A DNA stretch of 64,000 nucleotides, taken from contig CAJNDS010002557.1 in NCBI GenBank assembly GCA_905221605.1, positions 1,126,132 to 1,190,131 on the forward strand. Reading direction: 5' to 3'. The DNA is from Symbiodinium natans. Taxonomy: Eukaryota; Sar; Dinophyceae; Suessiales; Symbiodiniaceae. Position numbers and translations under genes: made by a program. Under the pieces are notes generated by a model. That model saw only the letters and a program-made list of their open reading frames with translations. It ran no database searches and was not told the origin of the DNA. Shown piece after piece: positions 22,243-32,335 of this stretch. Within the stretch, counting starts at the first letter, position 1, and each line of letters begins with the position of its first letter.

Positions 22243-23876
22243 ATGTCGATTTCTGTGCAAGTGTCGCTCACGAGCGGGCGGAGTGCAAGAATCGAAGTGG
22301 AGCTAGAGAGTAGCTTGGATGCCCTGGCGAGGCAAGTGCAGGAATGCTTGGGCGTGGGGAAGGGCAGGCTCTTTGATGCCCGTGGCTTCCAGCTTTCCGG
22401 TGAGAGAACTGTCGCAGAGGCAGGCGTAAAACCGAAGGATGTGCTTGTGTGGCACATGAGGCGGGTGGAGCTGGTTGAAGCCCGCAATGGCCTTGTACGC
22501 GCTTTTGCTGCAATCCTTGGGGATGGATCAGCTGTGTCTTGGGGAGATGTCCGCTGCGGAAGTGATAGCAGCTCTGCGCAGGGGCGGCTTCGAGACGTCA
22601 AGCAGCTCCAAGCCACGGACTTTGCCTTCGCGGCAATTCTGAACGATAGGTCCGTGGAATCCTGGGGAGATCCTGCCGGTGGTGGTGATGCGAGTGCCGT
22701 GCGAAGTCTGCTTCAAGACGTGCAAGAGCTCCAAGCAACGCGGGCAGCGTTCGCTGCCATGCTTGGGGATGGCTCCGTTGTAACCTGGGGCTCCGTGGTC
22801 TCCGGTGGGGATAGCAGCTCTGTGCAGGCGCAGCTGAAGGGTGTGCAGTTGCTGGAATCTACAAGGATGGCCTTCGCCGCCCTTCGCGATGACAGGTGTG
22901 TGGTAACATGGGGATCACCCGGAGGGGGTGGTGATAGCAGCGCAGTGCAGGAGGAGTTGAGAGACGTGTGCAACATCAAAGCTACAGATTTTGCATTTGC
23001 CGCACTTCGTGGTGATGGATCTGTGGTGACGTGGGGCGAGGCCAGTTACGGTGGTGATTGCCGTGCAGTACAAGAGCAGCTGAGAGATGTACACAGAATC
23101 CACGCTTCTGACAAGGCCTTTGCCGCACTTCTTGTGGATGGGTCGGTCGTGACCTGGGGCGACCCCTCAAGTGGTGGCGACAGCAGCCAGGTGCAGAGGC
23201 AGCTGACTGATGTGCAGCAGCTGAAAGCCACCCAAGGTGCATTTGCAGCTTTGCTGGGTGACTAGGATGCCCAGTAGTACCCTTATTCCCCTTTTTGGGG
23301 GGGGGTTTAGGTTCCCTTCTAAAACCCCTTTAAGCAAAACAGGGGCACCCTGTTTAAGCCTAGGTTACTGAGTTACTGGGCAGCCTAGGTGATGGTTCAG
23401 TGGTATCCTGGGGCCACCCCGCACACGGTGGTAGAAGCAGTGGCCTGAGAGGCGTGCGGCTGATTGAATCCACGGGCCAGGCCTTCGCTGCTCTCTTGGA
23501 CACTGGATCTGTGTCTATATCCCCCTTGGGAATTATTTTTTATTTTTGTTTATATAAAACCCAAGAGGATATTAAAAATATTATTTATATTACGGTTCTA
23601 AGGGGAGTAGAGGTGTTGGCCTGGGGCGACCCCTTCCATGGTGGCGATTGCCGGGCCGTGCAGGAACAGCTGGTTGATGTCCAAGAGCTGCAAGGTGTGC
23701 GAAGTGCCTTCCTGGCGCGGCTCTGGGATGGCTTTGTTGTTGCGTGGGGAGACCTTGACAAGGATGGAGACAGCTCTGTTCTCCAAGCCCTGCAGCCGCC
23801 CCTCGAAAAGGCCGACAGAAGGTCTGGTGTCTCCAGCTCGATATGTCCCAAAGCTCTAGACCCCGAAATTCGATGA
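22243..23876 (+). CDS. RCC1/HERC-like repeat protein with N-terminal ubiquitin-like domain, 3 exons
   Basis: Proposed exons are 22243-23257, 23389-23510 and 23613-23876, encoding 466 residues. I start at the first ATG (22243); the frame is open a few codons further upstream. Residues 1-75 look like a ubiquitin-type beta-grasp fold (LFDARGFQLSGERTVAEAGV). The rest is nine 41-residue repeats with consensus AFAALLGDGSVVTWGDP, GGDSS.VQ.QL.DVQ.L.AT, resembling RCC1/HERC blade repeats and ending in a short unrelated tail (stop TGA 23874-23876). Dinoflagellate genomes hold many such genes, often labelled HERC-like, but no HECT domain is present here, so ligase activity should not be assumed. Both introns are short inverted-repeat inserts whose exact removal restores repeats 7 and 8. 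Without splicing, the first insert brings a stop at 23263-23265. Confidence 0.82.
23258..23388. mobile_element. Introner-like insert forming intron 1 of the RCC1-like gene
   Basis: 131-bp intron GTGACTAGG...GCAGCCTAG. The inserted element is 23262-23388 (127 bp) with inverted ends CTAGGATGCCCAGTA and a right end reading back CTAGGCTGCCCAGTA. The target GTGA is duplicated at 23258-23261 and 23389-23392. The duplicated GTGA supplies the GT donor and the element's own TAG end supplies the acceptor. Splicing gives ALLG|DGSVVSWG, exactly the repeat consensus. Confidence 0.85.
23511..23612. mobile_element. Introner-like insert forming intron 2 of the RCC1-like gene (family B)
   Basis: 102-bp intron GTGTCTATATCC...GGGGAGTAGAG. 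The element is 23515-23612 with imperfect inverted ends (CTATATCCCC, and a right end reading back CTCTACTCCCC) and an inner CTTGGG/CCCAAG pair. The target GTGT is duplicated at 23511-23514 and 23613-23616 and provides the donor GT. Removal restores GGA TCT GTG TTG GCC TGG. The insert is 34 codons long with no stop, so its retention would also keep the frame. Relatives lie at 25271-25355 and near 28130-28184. Confidence 0.85.
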
Positions 23877-24496
23877 CCTAGGTTATGGTCCCTAAACCCT
23901 AAACTCTAAACCCTAAACCCTCTACAGGTTTCAGTCCAAAGCCAGATTGCTATGGCAGGTGGGGCTATAAGTTCCGAAAGCTAACTTGAGAGAAGCCAGG
24001 CGAAGAAGGCCATATGAAGGGGGATCTGACGCCCTATAAAGAGGGGATGAGGGTTTGGGGTTCATATGAGGGCTTTGGGTGCAGGGTTAAGGGTTAGGCT
24101 ACTTCAGGGGGGGCCCCTTTCCTAGACCAACTATACTTCAGGGTTTAGGGTTTAGAGTCAGCGTTTATGGTTGTTGAGAGATGCGCCCCGCCCCCGGACA
24201 AGACTTCGTCAGAGGAGCAGAGTGAAAGCTCAAGTTCAAGCTGTCCTGTCTGTAACTCCCTTAGCCCTAAAACCGCCCAGTGATACCCTTTCGTTTCATT
24301 CTCTAGCCCTGAGGTTGTTTCCTAGGTTGCTGGGGTTTAGGGCTTAGGGTTGAGGAGAACCTAGTTTGTTTGCTTCTGAACACAATACATGCACACTCTT
24401 TTCCCTTTATTCTGGAGAACCGAGTGTAGGTGCTGTTGTGAACCCTGACAAGCCAAACACCCCCTACAAGCCCTCAAACCCTGACCTGGGATATCC

Positions 24497-24565
24497 CGAA
24501 ACCCTAAACCCCAAACCCCAAACCCCAAACCCCAAACCCCAAACCCTAAACCCTAAACCCTAATC
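24497..24565 (-). repeat. Telomere-like tract (CCCCAAA then CCCTAAA)
   Basis: Five CCCCAAA units followed by CCCTAAA units. A further CCCTAAA tract is at 24755-24818. Confidence 0.95.
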
Positions 24566-24839
24566 AACCCGTGCTCGCCCCCACAAAGACGGCAACCTCG
24601 CCCTACTGGCGGGGGGAGTGAATGTCTAGGATGGTTGTAACATGGGGATCACTCCATAGCTCCGCCACGTGAAGCCCTAAACCCTGAAAGCCTCCTCGGC
24701 TTATGAACCCTAAACCGGGGGTTTAGGGTTGAGGGCTTAAGGCTTTAAAGGGCTCACCCCTAAACCCTAAACCCTAAAGCCTAAACTCTAAACCCTAAAC
24801 CTAAACCCTAAACCCTAAGAAAACACGTAGGGTGTATAG

Positions 24840-24928
24840 GGGGTGCTTTGGAGGAAGCCTTGGGCATACCGACACTTCTTGAGTTGCCAGTGGTCGCAGG
24901 CAAGCTGAGGGGTCTATTTGGGCTGTAG
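24840..24928 (+). CDS. Candidate terminal exon, product unknown
   Basis: After acceptor GTGTATAG comes an open frame reading GALEEALGIPTLLELPVVAG, then KLRGLFGL and TAG (24926-24928). Composition is protein-like. The preceding sequence is a CCCTAAA-type tract (24755-24818). Family not recognised. Confidence 0.45.
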
Positions 24929-25270
24929 GGGTCTGGGGTTCAGGCGGTTTAGGGTTTAGGTTGAGGGTTCAGGGGTTGAGGGGATTTTCGCTGTTTTGGA
25001 GGGGTCTCTGGCTTTCTAGGGAGGTTGTTGCCGGATTTCACGGTGTTGGTGTACGGTTAAGGGGTTTTAGGGGTTTGTGGGGCTCCCCCTGCTTCGCTGT
25101 TTTTTGAGAGGCTTAGGGCTTTCCAGTTTCGATGTTTGCTGTTTTTCTCTTGGAGGGGGGGGAGGGGGGGGGGGGGTTGGGGGACCTGAGGGTTTCGGCT
25201 CGGATTGAGCTCTTGTAGGAAGCGAAGCCGACCCTGAAAGTCTACAAATGCCGAGGTATGCTCAGCTTTG

Positions 25271-25355
25271 CTATATCCCCATTGGGTTTTTTTTATATCA
25301 AACCCAAGAGGATATGAAGCACATTATTTTCATTGAGGTTCTAAGGGGAGTATAG
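25271..25355. mobile_element. Family B element outside a recognised gene
   Basis: 85 bp, CTATATCCCC...GGGGAGTATAG, flanked by a perfect 6-bp target duplication GCTTTG (25265-25270 and 25356-25361). It shares ATTGGG, AACCCAAGAGGATAT and GAGGTTCTAAGGGGAGTA with the insert at 23515-23612, so the RCC1-gene insert belongs to a transposed family. Confidence 0.85.
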
Positions 25356-25429
25356 GCTTTGGGGTCTTGAGAAGTCGTTGGTGTTTAGGTGTTTAGGGTT
25401 CAAGGCTTACGCATGGAGGTGTCGGAGAG

Positions 25430-25990
25430 CTATCTTAAAATCTACTACACATATCGGCAGAATACGTAATTGTATCATTGAGGAACTCTTTTAAATACAC
25501 CATATATTTTTTTACGAGGGAAACGTAAATAGATTAATGAATCTTCGTTGCTGAGTGAATTAACATAAACATGCATCACTATCTTTATCCATTGGTTCAT
25601 GAATTGGTATAGAATAAATGAATAATTCTGAAAGTTGTTCTCAATGAGTTCTAGCTTCTCTAAAACCTATTGACTGCGCATACGTTGGATTGGCTTAACG
25701 ACTTCATCATCTACATCACTCATCTTACTTTATAAACCGCTTTGAATTAAAAGTGCAGTCTTATACACATTTTCGTGTATCCATTCGTGCGATTTAAGCA
25801 TCCCATAAATTTGGAATAATGTTTGTTTGCATTTAAACGAACAAAGCATTGTATATCACGACATATCTTACACTTAGGACAGTATTTAGCACCATCTTCG
25901 CCCTGATGGGGTACAGTGTATCCTGTCACTAAGATACAAGGATAGTCTGAATTCATCTACATAGGTTGTCATAAGATGAATTGCTATCCT
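25430..25990. other. AT-rich island of foreign-looking composition
   Basis: About 550 bp without telomere-like units, clearly richer in A/T than its surroundings. It ends abruptly at a G-rich run near 26000. It holds the small minus-strand frame described next. It could be transferred DNA (viral or organellar) or an old insertion. Confidence 0.6.
25747..25956 (-). CDS. Small ORF with a Cys-rich (CxxC) motif
   Basis: ATG (25954-25956) to TAA (25747-25749), 69 residues. The core CPKCKICRDIQCF and a later MGCLNR give paired cysteines spaced like a small zinc ribbon. The C..C..k....F pattern with a trailing Cys pair resembles short zinc-binding or HNH-associated proteins common in large DNA viruses and phages. 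That comparison is from memory. No homologue can be named, and the frame may be a fragment. Confidence 0.35.
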   Translation of the reverse strand: MNSDYPCILVTGYTVPHQGEDGAKYCPKCKICRDIQCFVRLNANKHYSKFMGCLNRTNGYTKMCIRLHF

Positions 25991-26233
25991 ATTCGGGCGG
26001 TTGGGGTGGGGGGGTGGGGGTCGCGCAGGGGTCATGGGTTCGGGGCTTACCCTAAACATCCCCTGAAAGCCACACCGGACCGTTATATCCCCTATTTAAC
26101 ACTAAATACTCCGAATGCCCTTAAATACCCTTAAAAACCCTTGAATACCCGAAATAAGACCCTAAAATACCCTAAACCCCAAAACCCTAAAAACCCTAAA
26201 ATACCCGAAATGCCTTAAAACCCTGCTTGGCAG

Positions 26234-26291
26234 GTGTCCCTCAGGTCACCTGGGACAACTCGGCTCCGCTGCTGCCTTGCTCCCCAGAAAG
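26234..26291 (+). CDS. Candidate internal exon, frame uncertain
   Basis: The segment between acceptor GCTTGGCAG and donor AAAG|GTTTAGGG is 58 bp of GC-rich non-repetitive sequence. More than one frame is open (one reads VPQVTWDNSAPLLPCSPER). The donor lies at the first base of the telomere-like tract. Confidence 0.3.
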
Positions 26292-26372
26292 GTTTAGGGT
26301 TTAGGGTTTAGGGTTTAGGGTTTAGGGTGTAGGGTTTAGGGTTTAGGGTTTAGGGTTTAGGGTTTAGGGTTT
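26292..26372 (+). repeat. Telomere-like tract (TTTAGGG)11
   Basis: Nearly perfect units with one TGTAGGG variant, starting directly at the proposed donor of the preceding exon-like segment. Confidence 0.97.
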
Positions 26373-26402
26373 GGGGGGCAGATTTGGGTGAGATCGCTAT
26401 TC

Positions 26403-26431
26403 AGGACTGTTTGTATATGGGGGAACATCCC
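26403..26431 (+). mobile_element. Family A remnant (right end only)
   Basis: AGGACTGTTTGTATATGGGG followed by GAACATCCC matches the right terminal repeat of 14435-14530. The left part is missing and telomere-like CCCTAAA units follow at once. Confidence 0.65.
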
Positions 26432-26439
26432 AAACCCTA

Positions 26440-26620
26440 AAGACCCTAAAACCCTAAAAACCCTAAAACCCTGAAACCCTACAACCCTCAAACCCTCAAA
26501 CCCTAAAACCCTAAAACCCCAAAACCCTAGACACCCTAAAACCCTAAAACCCTAAAACCCTGAAACCCCAAAACCCTAAAACCCTAAAACCCTACAACCC
26601 TAAAACCCTAAAACCCCGAA
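26440..26620 (-). repeat. 8-mer telomere variant (CCCTAAAA)n
   Basis: About twenty CCCTAAAA-type octamers. The period is 8 rather than 7, so this tract was probably expanded by slippage from a mutated unit and not added by telomerase. Confidence 0.9.
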
Positions 26621-26739
26621 GCCAACCCAAAAAATTGCCCCACAAGAAGCCTCGGGTGCAAAGGTCTGGCTCCCGCCTTGGCACGGGCGGCGTGCGGTCG
26701 CTTTGGCCCGCGGGAACCGTTTGTTTTTCCAGGAGTTTG

Positions 26740-28130
26740 GGTTCAGGGTTTAGGGTTTCGGGTTTAATTAGGGTTTCGGGTTTTAGGGTTTCGGTTTAGG
26801 GTTTAGGGTTTAAGGTTCAGGGTTTCGGGTTTAGGGTTCAATTAGGTTTTGGGGGGGGTTCAGGGTGTCGGGTTTAGGGTTCAGAGGGGCTGAGGATTTA
26901 GGGTTCTGGAATTCAGGTTCATAGGGCTTCGTGCTTCAGATCGCCCAGCCCCCGGATTCCCCCAAGGCCGAAGCCATAAAGCCTGTGAATACCCCCAAGT
27001 CTCGAGTCTTGAGCTTTAAGACTTTAACAGCCTAAGACCCTAAAGACCTGAAGCCCCAAGAAAGGAGCCGAGCCCTTTTCCAGTTGCAAGGTTGAGGTTT
27101 TGAGGTTATAGGGGGTTACCATAAACACCCGAAGTGCCCGGCCAAGCATCCCTGATTTCTGAGACCCTGCATTGCGGTTTGCATCTCTCAAAAGAGCTTG
27201 AGGGTTTAGGGTTTAGGGCTGAACTACCGATGCTCAGGCAGATATGTGATGCCATCCTTGGTCCTCCTGTCCGAGGGTGCCCACACCACTTGATCGCCGG
27301 GAATCGTCAACGCCAATTTTGCGGCCAGCCGAAATCCTATCAAACGCAAAGCGTAACCCTCCCCCAAAAAACAACCCCTGTATGAGCTCTAAAGGCCTAA
27401 GCCTACACCCCAAACCCGAAACCCAGAACCACCAGACATGCGCGGCAGGCTCCCCCCCCGGGGCGCCCAGACCTTCCTCCTCACCGCCGGCTCGGATCGC
27501 AAGGCTGCTCATGCTTGTGGGTAGGGTCTGGGGGTTTGGGGTTTTAGGTTCTGGAGCTTTACAGGGCTTTGGGGGCTTAATGGTTTTGGGGTCTAGAGTT
27601 TGTTCGTTTTGAGGCTTTAGGGGTTGAGAGGTTTGGTTGAGGTCCCAGACCAGAAGTCCTAAATTTTGCAACTGCATCTGGGAAGAGGGGGGGCTTCACC
27701 ATCGCCCACAAGCCCAGAGAGCCCTGAATCCTGATCCCTCACCCTAAATACCCTAAATACCCTACATACCCTACTGTAAAAAACCTAAAATACCCTGAAT
27801 ACCCTAAATACCCTTAAAATCCTAAATCCTAAATCCTAAACCCTAAACCCAAAACCCTAAACCCTATAGCCCTAACCCCTAACCCGAAGCCCTTCCGTGG
27901 CCAGGCCCTCACCGCTGGAGCTTTTGAAGATCCGCCTTAGAAGGGTCGAGGGTATAGGGTTCATAAGGGGTTCAGGGTTTAGGGTTTAGAGTTTAGGGTT
28001 TAGGGTTTGGGGTTTAGGGTTTGGGGTTTAGGGTTTATAAGGGGTTTAGGAAGTATTCCTTATAGGCAGGTAATATGAAACCCCAGGGAATATCATTTAC
28101 TTACGGCGGGTTTTTTACAACATATTTATA
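26740..28130. other. Interspersed telomere-like tracts, no firm gene
   Basis: TTTAGGG/TTTCGGG units at 26740-26880 and 27968-28050; CCCTAAATA and CCCTAAA types at 27735-27880. Unique stretches (for example 27130-27320 and 27440-27520) have overlapping open frames on both strands and no clear exon boundaries. Confidence 0.5.
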
Positions 28131-28184
28131 CAAAAAAACCAGAGACTATTGGTGTCATTTATTGAGGTTCCAAGGGGGAGTATA
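28130..28184 (+). mobile_element. Family B partial copy
   Basis: The right portion (TCATTTATTGAGGTTCC, AAGGGGGAGTATAG) matches the right ends of 23515-23612 and 25271-25355. The left end is diverged or missing. Telomere-like sequence lies just upstream. Confidence 0.65.
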
Positions 28185-28504
28185 GTTCAGGGCTTAGGAT
28201 TCGGGAGCTCCCGACGCAGGTCCGGCACTGGAGTTTGGATCCTGGCCAAACCAGTCAGGACCCGGACAGTGCGCAGTCTCCAAAATGGAGGAGTACTTAG
28301 AGTGCACGATTACACCCTAAACCCTAAACCTGATCTCAAACGAGTTTCCGGGTTTAGGGTTTAGGGTTTAGGGTGTATTTGCGAGTTTCATTTTTAGCGT
28401 TTTTCATTTTTTTCCGGGGGGCGTTTTGCTGCATGATGTGCATTTTTCAGTTTATTTACTTTCCATGGCCCCTGGTTTACGCGCCGAAGCGGGCAGGACT
28501 GCAG

Positions 28505-28604
28505 CATCGTGACCCCGCCGGACTTCCCGGGGGAGACGGAGAGGCGATGCTGGGGCAGAGTTTCTACATGGTCAGGTCCGGAAGTCTTGTGGTCCCTTTT
28601 TCGG
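28505..28604 (+). CDS. Candidate exon, cNMP-binding-domain-like
   Basis: Acceptor GGACTGCAG, 33 codons, donor TTTCGG|GTACCC. The frame includes GGDGEAMLGQSFYMVRSGS followed by LVVPFS. The pattern GE...G.SFY.V.SGSL.V matches beta-strands 2-3 of cyclic-nucleotide-binding domains, as in protein kinase A/G regulatory parts and CNG/HCN channels. The phosphate-binding cassette is not visible, so the rest would lie in other exons. A following segment at 28726 starts in compatible phase. The assignment rests on one short motif. Confidence 0.4.
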
Positions 28605-29475
28605 GTACCCTCAACAAATAGTAGGGGCCGCCTTATAATAAGGGACCCTAAACCCTAGACCCTAAACCCTAACCCCAAAAAGGACCATATTTTAGAGAAG
28701 TCACCACATAGCCGTAGCCCCACAGCTTGGCATCTTCCGTTTATACGGTTGAGGATGGCAAGAGACAAGACACAGAATGGCGCAGGGACACTTCAGGGTA
28801 TTCTTTCCACGGTGGCTTCAGACTCCCCTATAGGGTTTAGGGTTTAGGGTTTCGGGTTTCAAACCACGCAGATCCTCTTGCATGCTGGTAAGGTACACTC
28901 AAACCCTGAAACCCTCACACCCTAAACCCTAAACCCTAAACCCTGCACACCTCTCTAGGCCGACCTATACCGCCAGCCATCTTGGGGACGTCTTCGTGGT
29001 GCAGGATCCGTGGGATCGAGGGTTAAGGGTTCAGGGTACCAGGTCTTGATAGGGTTGAGGGTTGAGGGTTTAGGGTTCAGGGATGTTTGGGGTGCATGGG
29101 TTTAGGGTTTAGGCTTTGGGGTGCAGGGGTGAGATTTCGATGTTGGGGCATAAAGGGCCAGCTGCATGTCGCTCAGGTTAGAGGTTGGGGTAGTGGGATA
29201 GGAGGCAAGCCCAGGTGCAGACCTTAGCCCTAAACCTTGAAAACTTACATACATCCTAAACCCCAGACCCTAAACCCTGAAACCCAAGGGTTGCTGCTCC
29301 AGATTTCGGGAGCTTCTGGTTTTGTGTCACGCAGGGCCGGCCCCGAAACCCTAAACCCTAAGCCCTCAGCTTAACCATTACTTGCCCGTGTGACAGGGCA
29401 TGGCACGCATGGGCACATACCCACAAACGGCTAGCTAAGACGCATTGCTTTGCCCTAGATTCACCCGATCCCTCC

Positions 29476-29476
<1 letters not shown>

Positions 29477-29514
<38 letters not shown>
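29477..29514 (+). repeat. Poly(C) tract, 38 C
   Basis: An uninterrupted C run. Nearby sequence carries telomere-like CCCTAAA units. Length is likely approximate. Confidence 0.95.
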
Positions 29515-29555
29515 ACCCCCATACTGCACCCGCAACCCTAAACCCACGTGAGCAG

Positions 29556-29612
29556 AAAGCCCTTGTTCAAGCCCGGAGACCAAGTCCCGTGTTCTTTCAG
29601 GGCCTTTTCAAG
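29556..29612 (+). CDS. Candidate internal exon, product unknown
   Basis: Acceptor GTGAGCAG, 19 codons reading KALVQARRPSPVFFQGLFK, donor TTCAAG|GTCCGG. Phase 0 at both ends. The next candidate (29670-29772) is not in the phase this exon would need, so I do not join them. Confidence 0.35.
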
Positions 29613-29669
29613 GTCCGGCTGTTTTGAAATCTGTCCCGGCTTCGGGCTAGGTTTGGGGGTTCAGGGCAG

Positions 29670-29772
29670 GTTTGATGCCGTTTCCGCAGCTTCGCTAAGC
29701 GACGGGCCGCAACGCATCCTGATGGATTGCAGTGTCTCGCCGGCCCTCCACCCAAGCCACGCACCCATCTGA
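29670..29772 (+). CDS. Candidate terminal exon, product unknown
   Basis: After acceptor TTCAGGGCAG the frame FDAVSAASLSDGPQRILMD continues to HPSHAPI and TGA (29770-29772). Protein-like composition; no family recognised. Its acceptor lies in a degenerate TTCAGGG unit. Confidence 0.4.
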
Positions 29773-30081
29773 GACTTCAGGGGATCACACGCAACGAGCT
29801 GACCCATCTACTCCAGTTATGACAGCACCCTTCAAGGCAATGCCTGCATGTTGTCCCACCCTGCTAGTTCGGCCAGATGACTGCAGGATGTGAGCCAGCC
29901 TGCGAGCCTAGACGCCCAAACCCTATAGAGGATCTAGGGGGGGCATCCGCTACACAGCTGCGCGCCTTTTGGGTGTTCAGCCTTCAGGGGCTTTAAGGGC
30001 TTTAGGGGTTTTAAGGCCTCAACCCTAAACCCTAAACCCTAAGCCCTAAACCCTAAACCCTAAACCTTTTTAGGTTTCCAG

Positions 30082-30206
30082 GATTCACAGGGCTCATCCT
30101 CTCGTGCCCAATGCACGAATGGTGCGACTGCGGCTGGCACTGTTACTATGCACTGCTTGGCGCGCTGCCTGCAAGAAGAACCTTGATGTCAGGGCAAACA
30201 CTAATA
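30082..30206 (+). CDS. Candidate internal exon, frame uncertain
   Basis: Acceptor AGGTTTCCAG, donor CTAATA|GTTTAGGG, 125 bp. Two frames are open: one reads ILSCPMHEWCDCGWHCYYAL, the other MVRLRLALLLCTAWRAACKK. Sharp telomere-like tracts on both sides (CCCTAAA upstream, TTTAGGG downstream) mark the segment off. Confidence 0.35.
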
Positions 30207-30294
30207 GTTTAGGGTTTAGGGTTTAGGGTTTAGGGCTTAGGGTTTAGGGTTTAGGGTTTAGGGTTTAGGGTTTAGGGTTTAGGGTTTAGGGTTT
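30207..30294 (+). repeat. Telomere-like tract (TTTAGGG)12
   Basis: Nearly perfect units; a second perfect tract lies at 30385-30453 after about 90 bp of unique sequence. Confidence 0.97.
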
Positions 30295-30955
30295 AACCCT
30301 GACCCCCCGAGCCCCTGAGCTCAAAGCCATCGAGGCTCATGCGGTCCGGCCTCAAGGTGGGCGAAGGGAGGATCACTCAAACAGGGTTTAGGGTTTAGGG
30401 TTTAGGGTTTAGGGTTTAGGGTTTAGGGTTTAGGGTTTAGGGTTTAGGGTTTAGGAGTACTATACTTAAATATGTTTGTTGGTTCTGGATTCCTAGTATA
30501 GCTACTTGTACCTAAAAAGTATAGACTGTTTTTTTTTCCAGGGTCTATTCCAAAGTAGGGTCACCCAAGGCCTCAAAACCTGGTTCTTGGTTGAGAATGG
30601 GGGAATTAGGTACCCTACAGCACCCCTGGAAGTGGGTCTTTAGGGCTCAGTGCCCAGAGCAGTCTTTAGGGCTCAGTGCCCAGAGCAGTCGCTAACCCAA
30701 ACCCTAAACGTTGCGAAGCGTAGCAAGACCCGAGGAGCATGCCTTGAACCTTCCAGCCCCTGAGATAATCCTGGTAAACCCTTTCAACCCTGTGAGCCCT
30801 CCAAACTCTACAAGCCCAAAATATCCCAGAAACCCCAGGAAAAAATCAACATTGCACAAACCCTACAAGCCCCACCCTAGGACTAATGAAAAGCCCGGAA
30901 ACCTTCAAGCCCCATGTCTCCTCCGCGGGCGAATGTGCACGCTGTGCCTTCACAG

Positions 30956-31015
30956 GCGGCAGCGGCTACAATCGGCTCCAGCACAAAGCGGCTGCCGCGC
31001 AGCCAGCAATGTTGA
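30956..31015 (+). CDS. Candidate terminal exon, product unknown
   Basis: Acceptor GTGCCTTCACAG followed by AAAATIGSSTKRLPRSQQC and TGA. Short but with a strong acceptor. No family. Confidence 0.35.
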   Translation, partial: AAAATIGSSTKRLPRSQQC

Positions 31016-31283
31016 ACCCTACGCCTTAAACTTCCCAAGACCACCTAAGACCCGAAAAGCACATTTGAAGTTTACGCTTCTTGGTTCAGGGTTTGGGGGC
31101 CTAAGTTTTGAGTTGGGAAGACCTGAACTTTACACCCTTTACACTGCTGGATGTGGGCTCGGGGTTCGGGAGTTAGATAGGTTTAGGCGTGTTGCCCTTC
31201 AACCCTTCCATGTATTCTAGAGGACAGGGAGGGCTTCCCCATGCTGCAGACTGAACATGGTCCTCTCTATTGAGATGTTTAGA

Positions 31284-31427
31284 GTTCAGGGCTTAGGGTT
31301 TAGGGTTCGGGTTTAGGGTTTAGGGTTTAGGGTTTAGGGTTTAGGGTTTAGGGTTTAGGGTTTAGGGTTTAGGGTTTAGGGTTTAGGGCTTAGGGCTTAG
31401 GGCTTAGGGCTTAGGGCTTAGGGTTTT
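31284..31427 (+). repeat. Telomere-like tract (TTTAGGG)~20
   Basis: Fourteen or more perfect units passing into five identical CTTAGGG units, which shows local expansion of a point variant. Confidence 0.97.
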
Positions 31428-32093
31428 TTAATTATAGAGCAGCTCAGCTAGGGGACATGGTGAACTCTAAGCCCTCGGCCCTAAACCCTCAGCCCATGGT
31501 CCTACGTTTATCGCCGAAGGGAGGAAGAACGCCATGTCATCGGTTGCTTGCCTACTTAGATGTCCTATCAACATCTGGGTTGTGCTTTGGGATATGTTTT
31601 TAATTTCTCTGCTTTCCTTGTAAAGGGAACCTGTTCATAGATAACTCTCAAAGGGTTTAAAGCACAGCTCAGGCACGTAACCCTGTTCGGTTTCCGCAAG
31701 AAACGAAATCCCCTTAACCCTCAAGCAGACCTTGGACTTCACACCACACCCCCAAACCCTAAACCCCCAAGCCCCCAAAACCCTAAACCCCTGAGCCCTA
31801 AACGCCGAAACCCTAAACTGAGTTGGCGAATAACCCGTCAGGTCGCCCTTAGAATGAGACACCCCAAACCTTCCGACAAGTCGACCGTCCCTCTGAAGGT
31901 GGGGTCTCTGGACACCCTCTGGCAGGGTCCCCCCCCTGGGGGTTTGAGTGCTTGCAAGGAACAGCCCCACACCCCATCGCCACTGTCCCCCTCACTTGTC
32001 GGAGACCGGCGCGCCCAGAGGCCGAGCCAACCCGGCCTGACCAACCCCCGATGTCAAACCCAAGATCCAGTGCCCTTCAAGCAGGGCCTAAAC

Positions 32094-32335
32094 CCTAAAC
32101 CCTAAACCCTAAACCCTAAACCCTAAACCCTAAACCCTTCCGTCTCATCAAAACGTCAGGCGGGTGGAGAGCAAGTGGGGGTGGGGCTTTTCGGATTGGG
32201 GCGCGCCAAAGGGTGCTTGTAGCACCAGCGCGCCCCCTCGATGAGACAACCTATAGACCCGAAACCCGAAACCCTAAACCCTAAACCCTAAACCCTAAAC
32301 CCTAAACCCTAAACCCTAAACCCTAAACCCCCCCA
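32094..32335. repeat. Two CCCTAAA tracts around a strong hairpin
   Basis: (CCCTAAA)6 at 32094-32137 and (CCCTAAA)8 at 32274-32330. Between them is a nested fold-back: GTCTCATC (32142-32149) pairs with GATGAGAC (32240-32247), and GGGGCGCGC (32198-32206) pairs with GCGCGCCCC (32228-32236), with an inner GGTGCT/AGCACC stem. It could be a small fold-back element or a structured RNA. I see no other RNA-gene signature. Confidence 0.85.
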
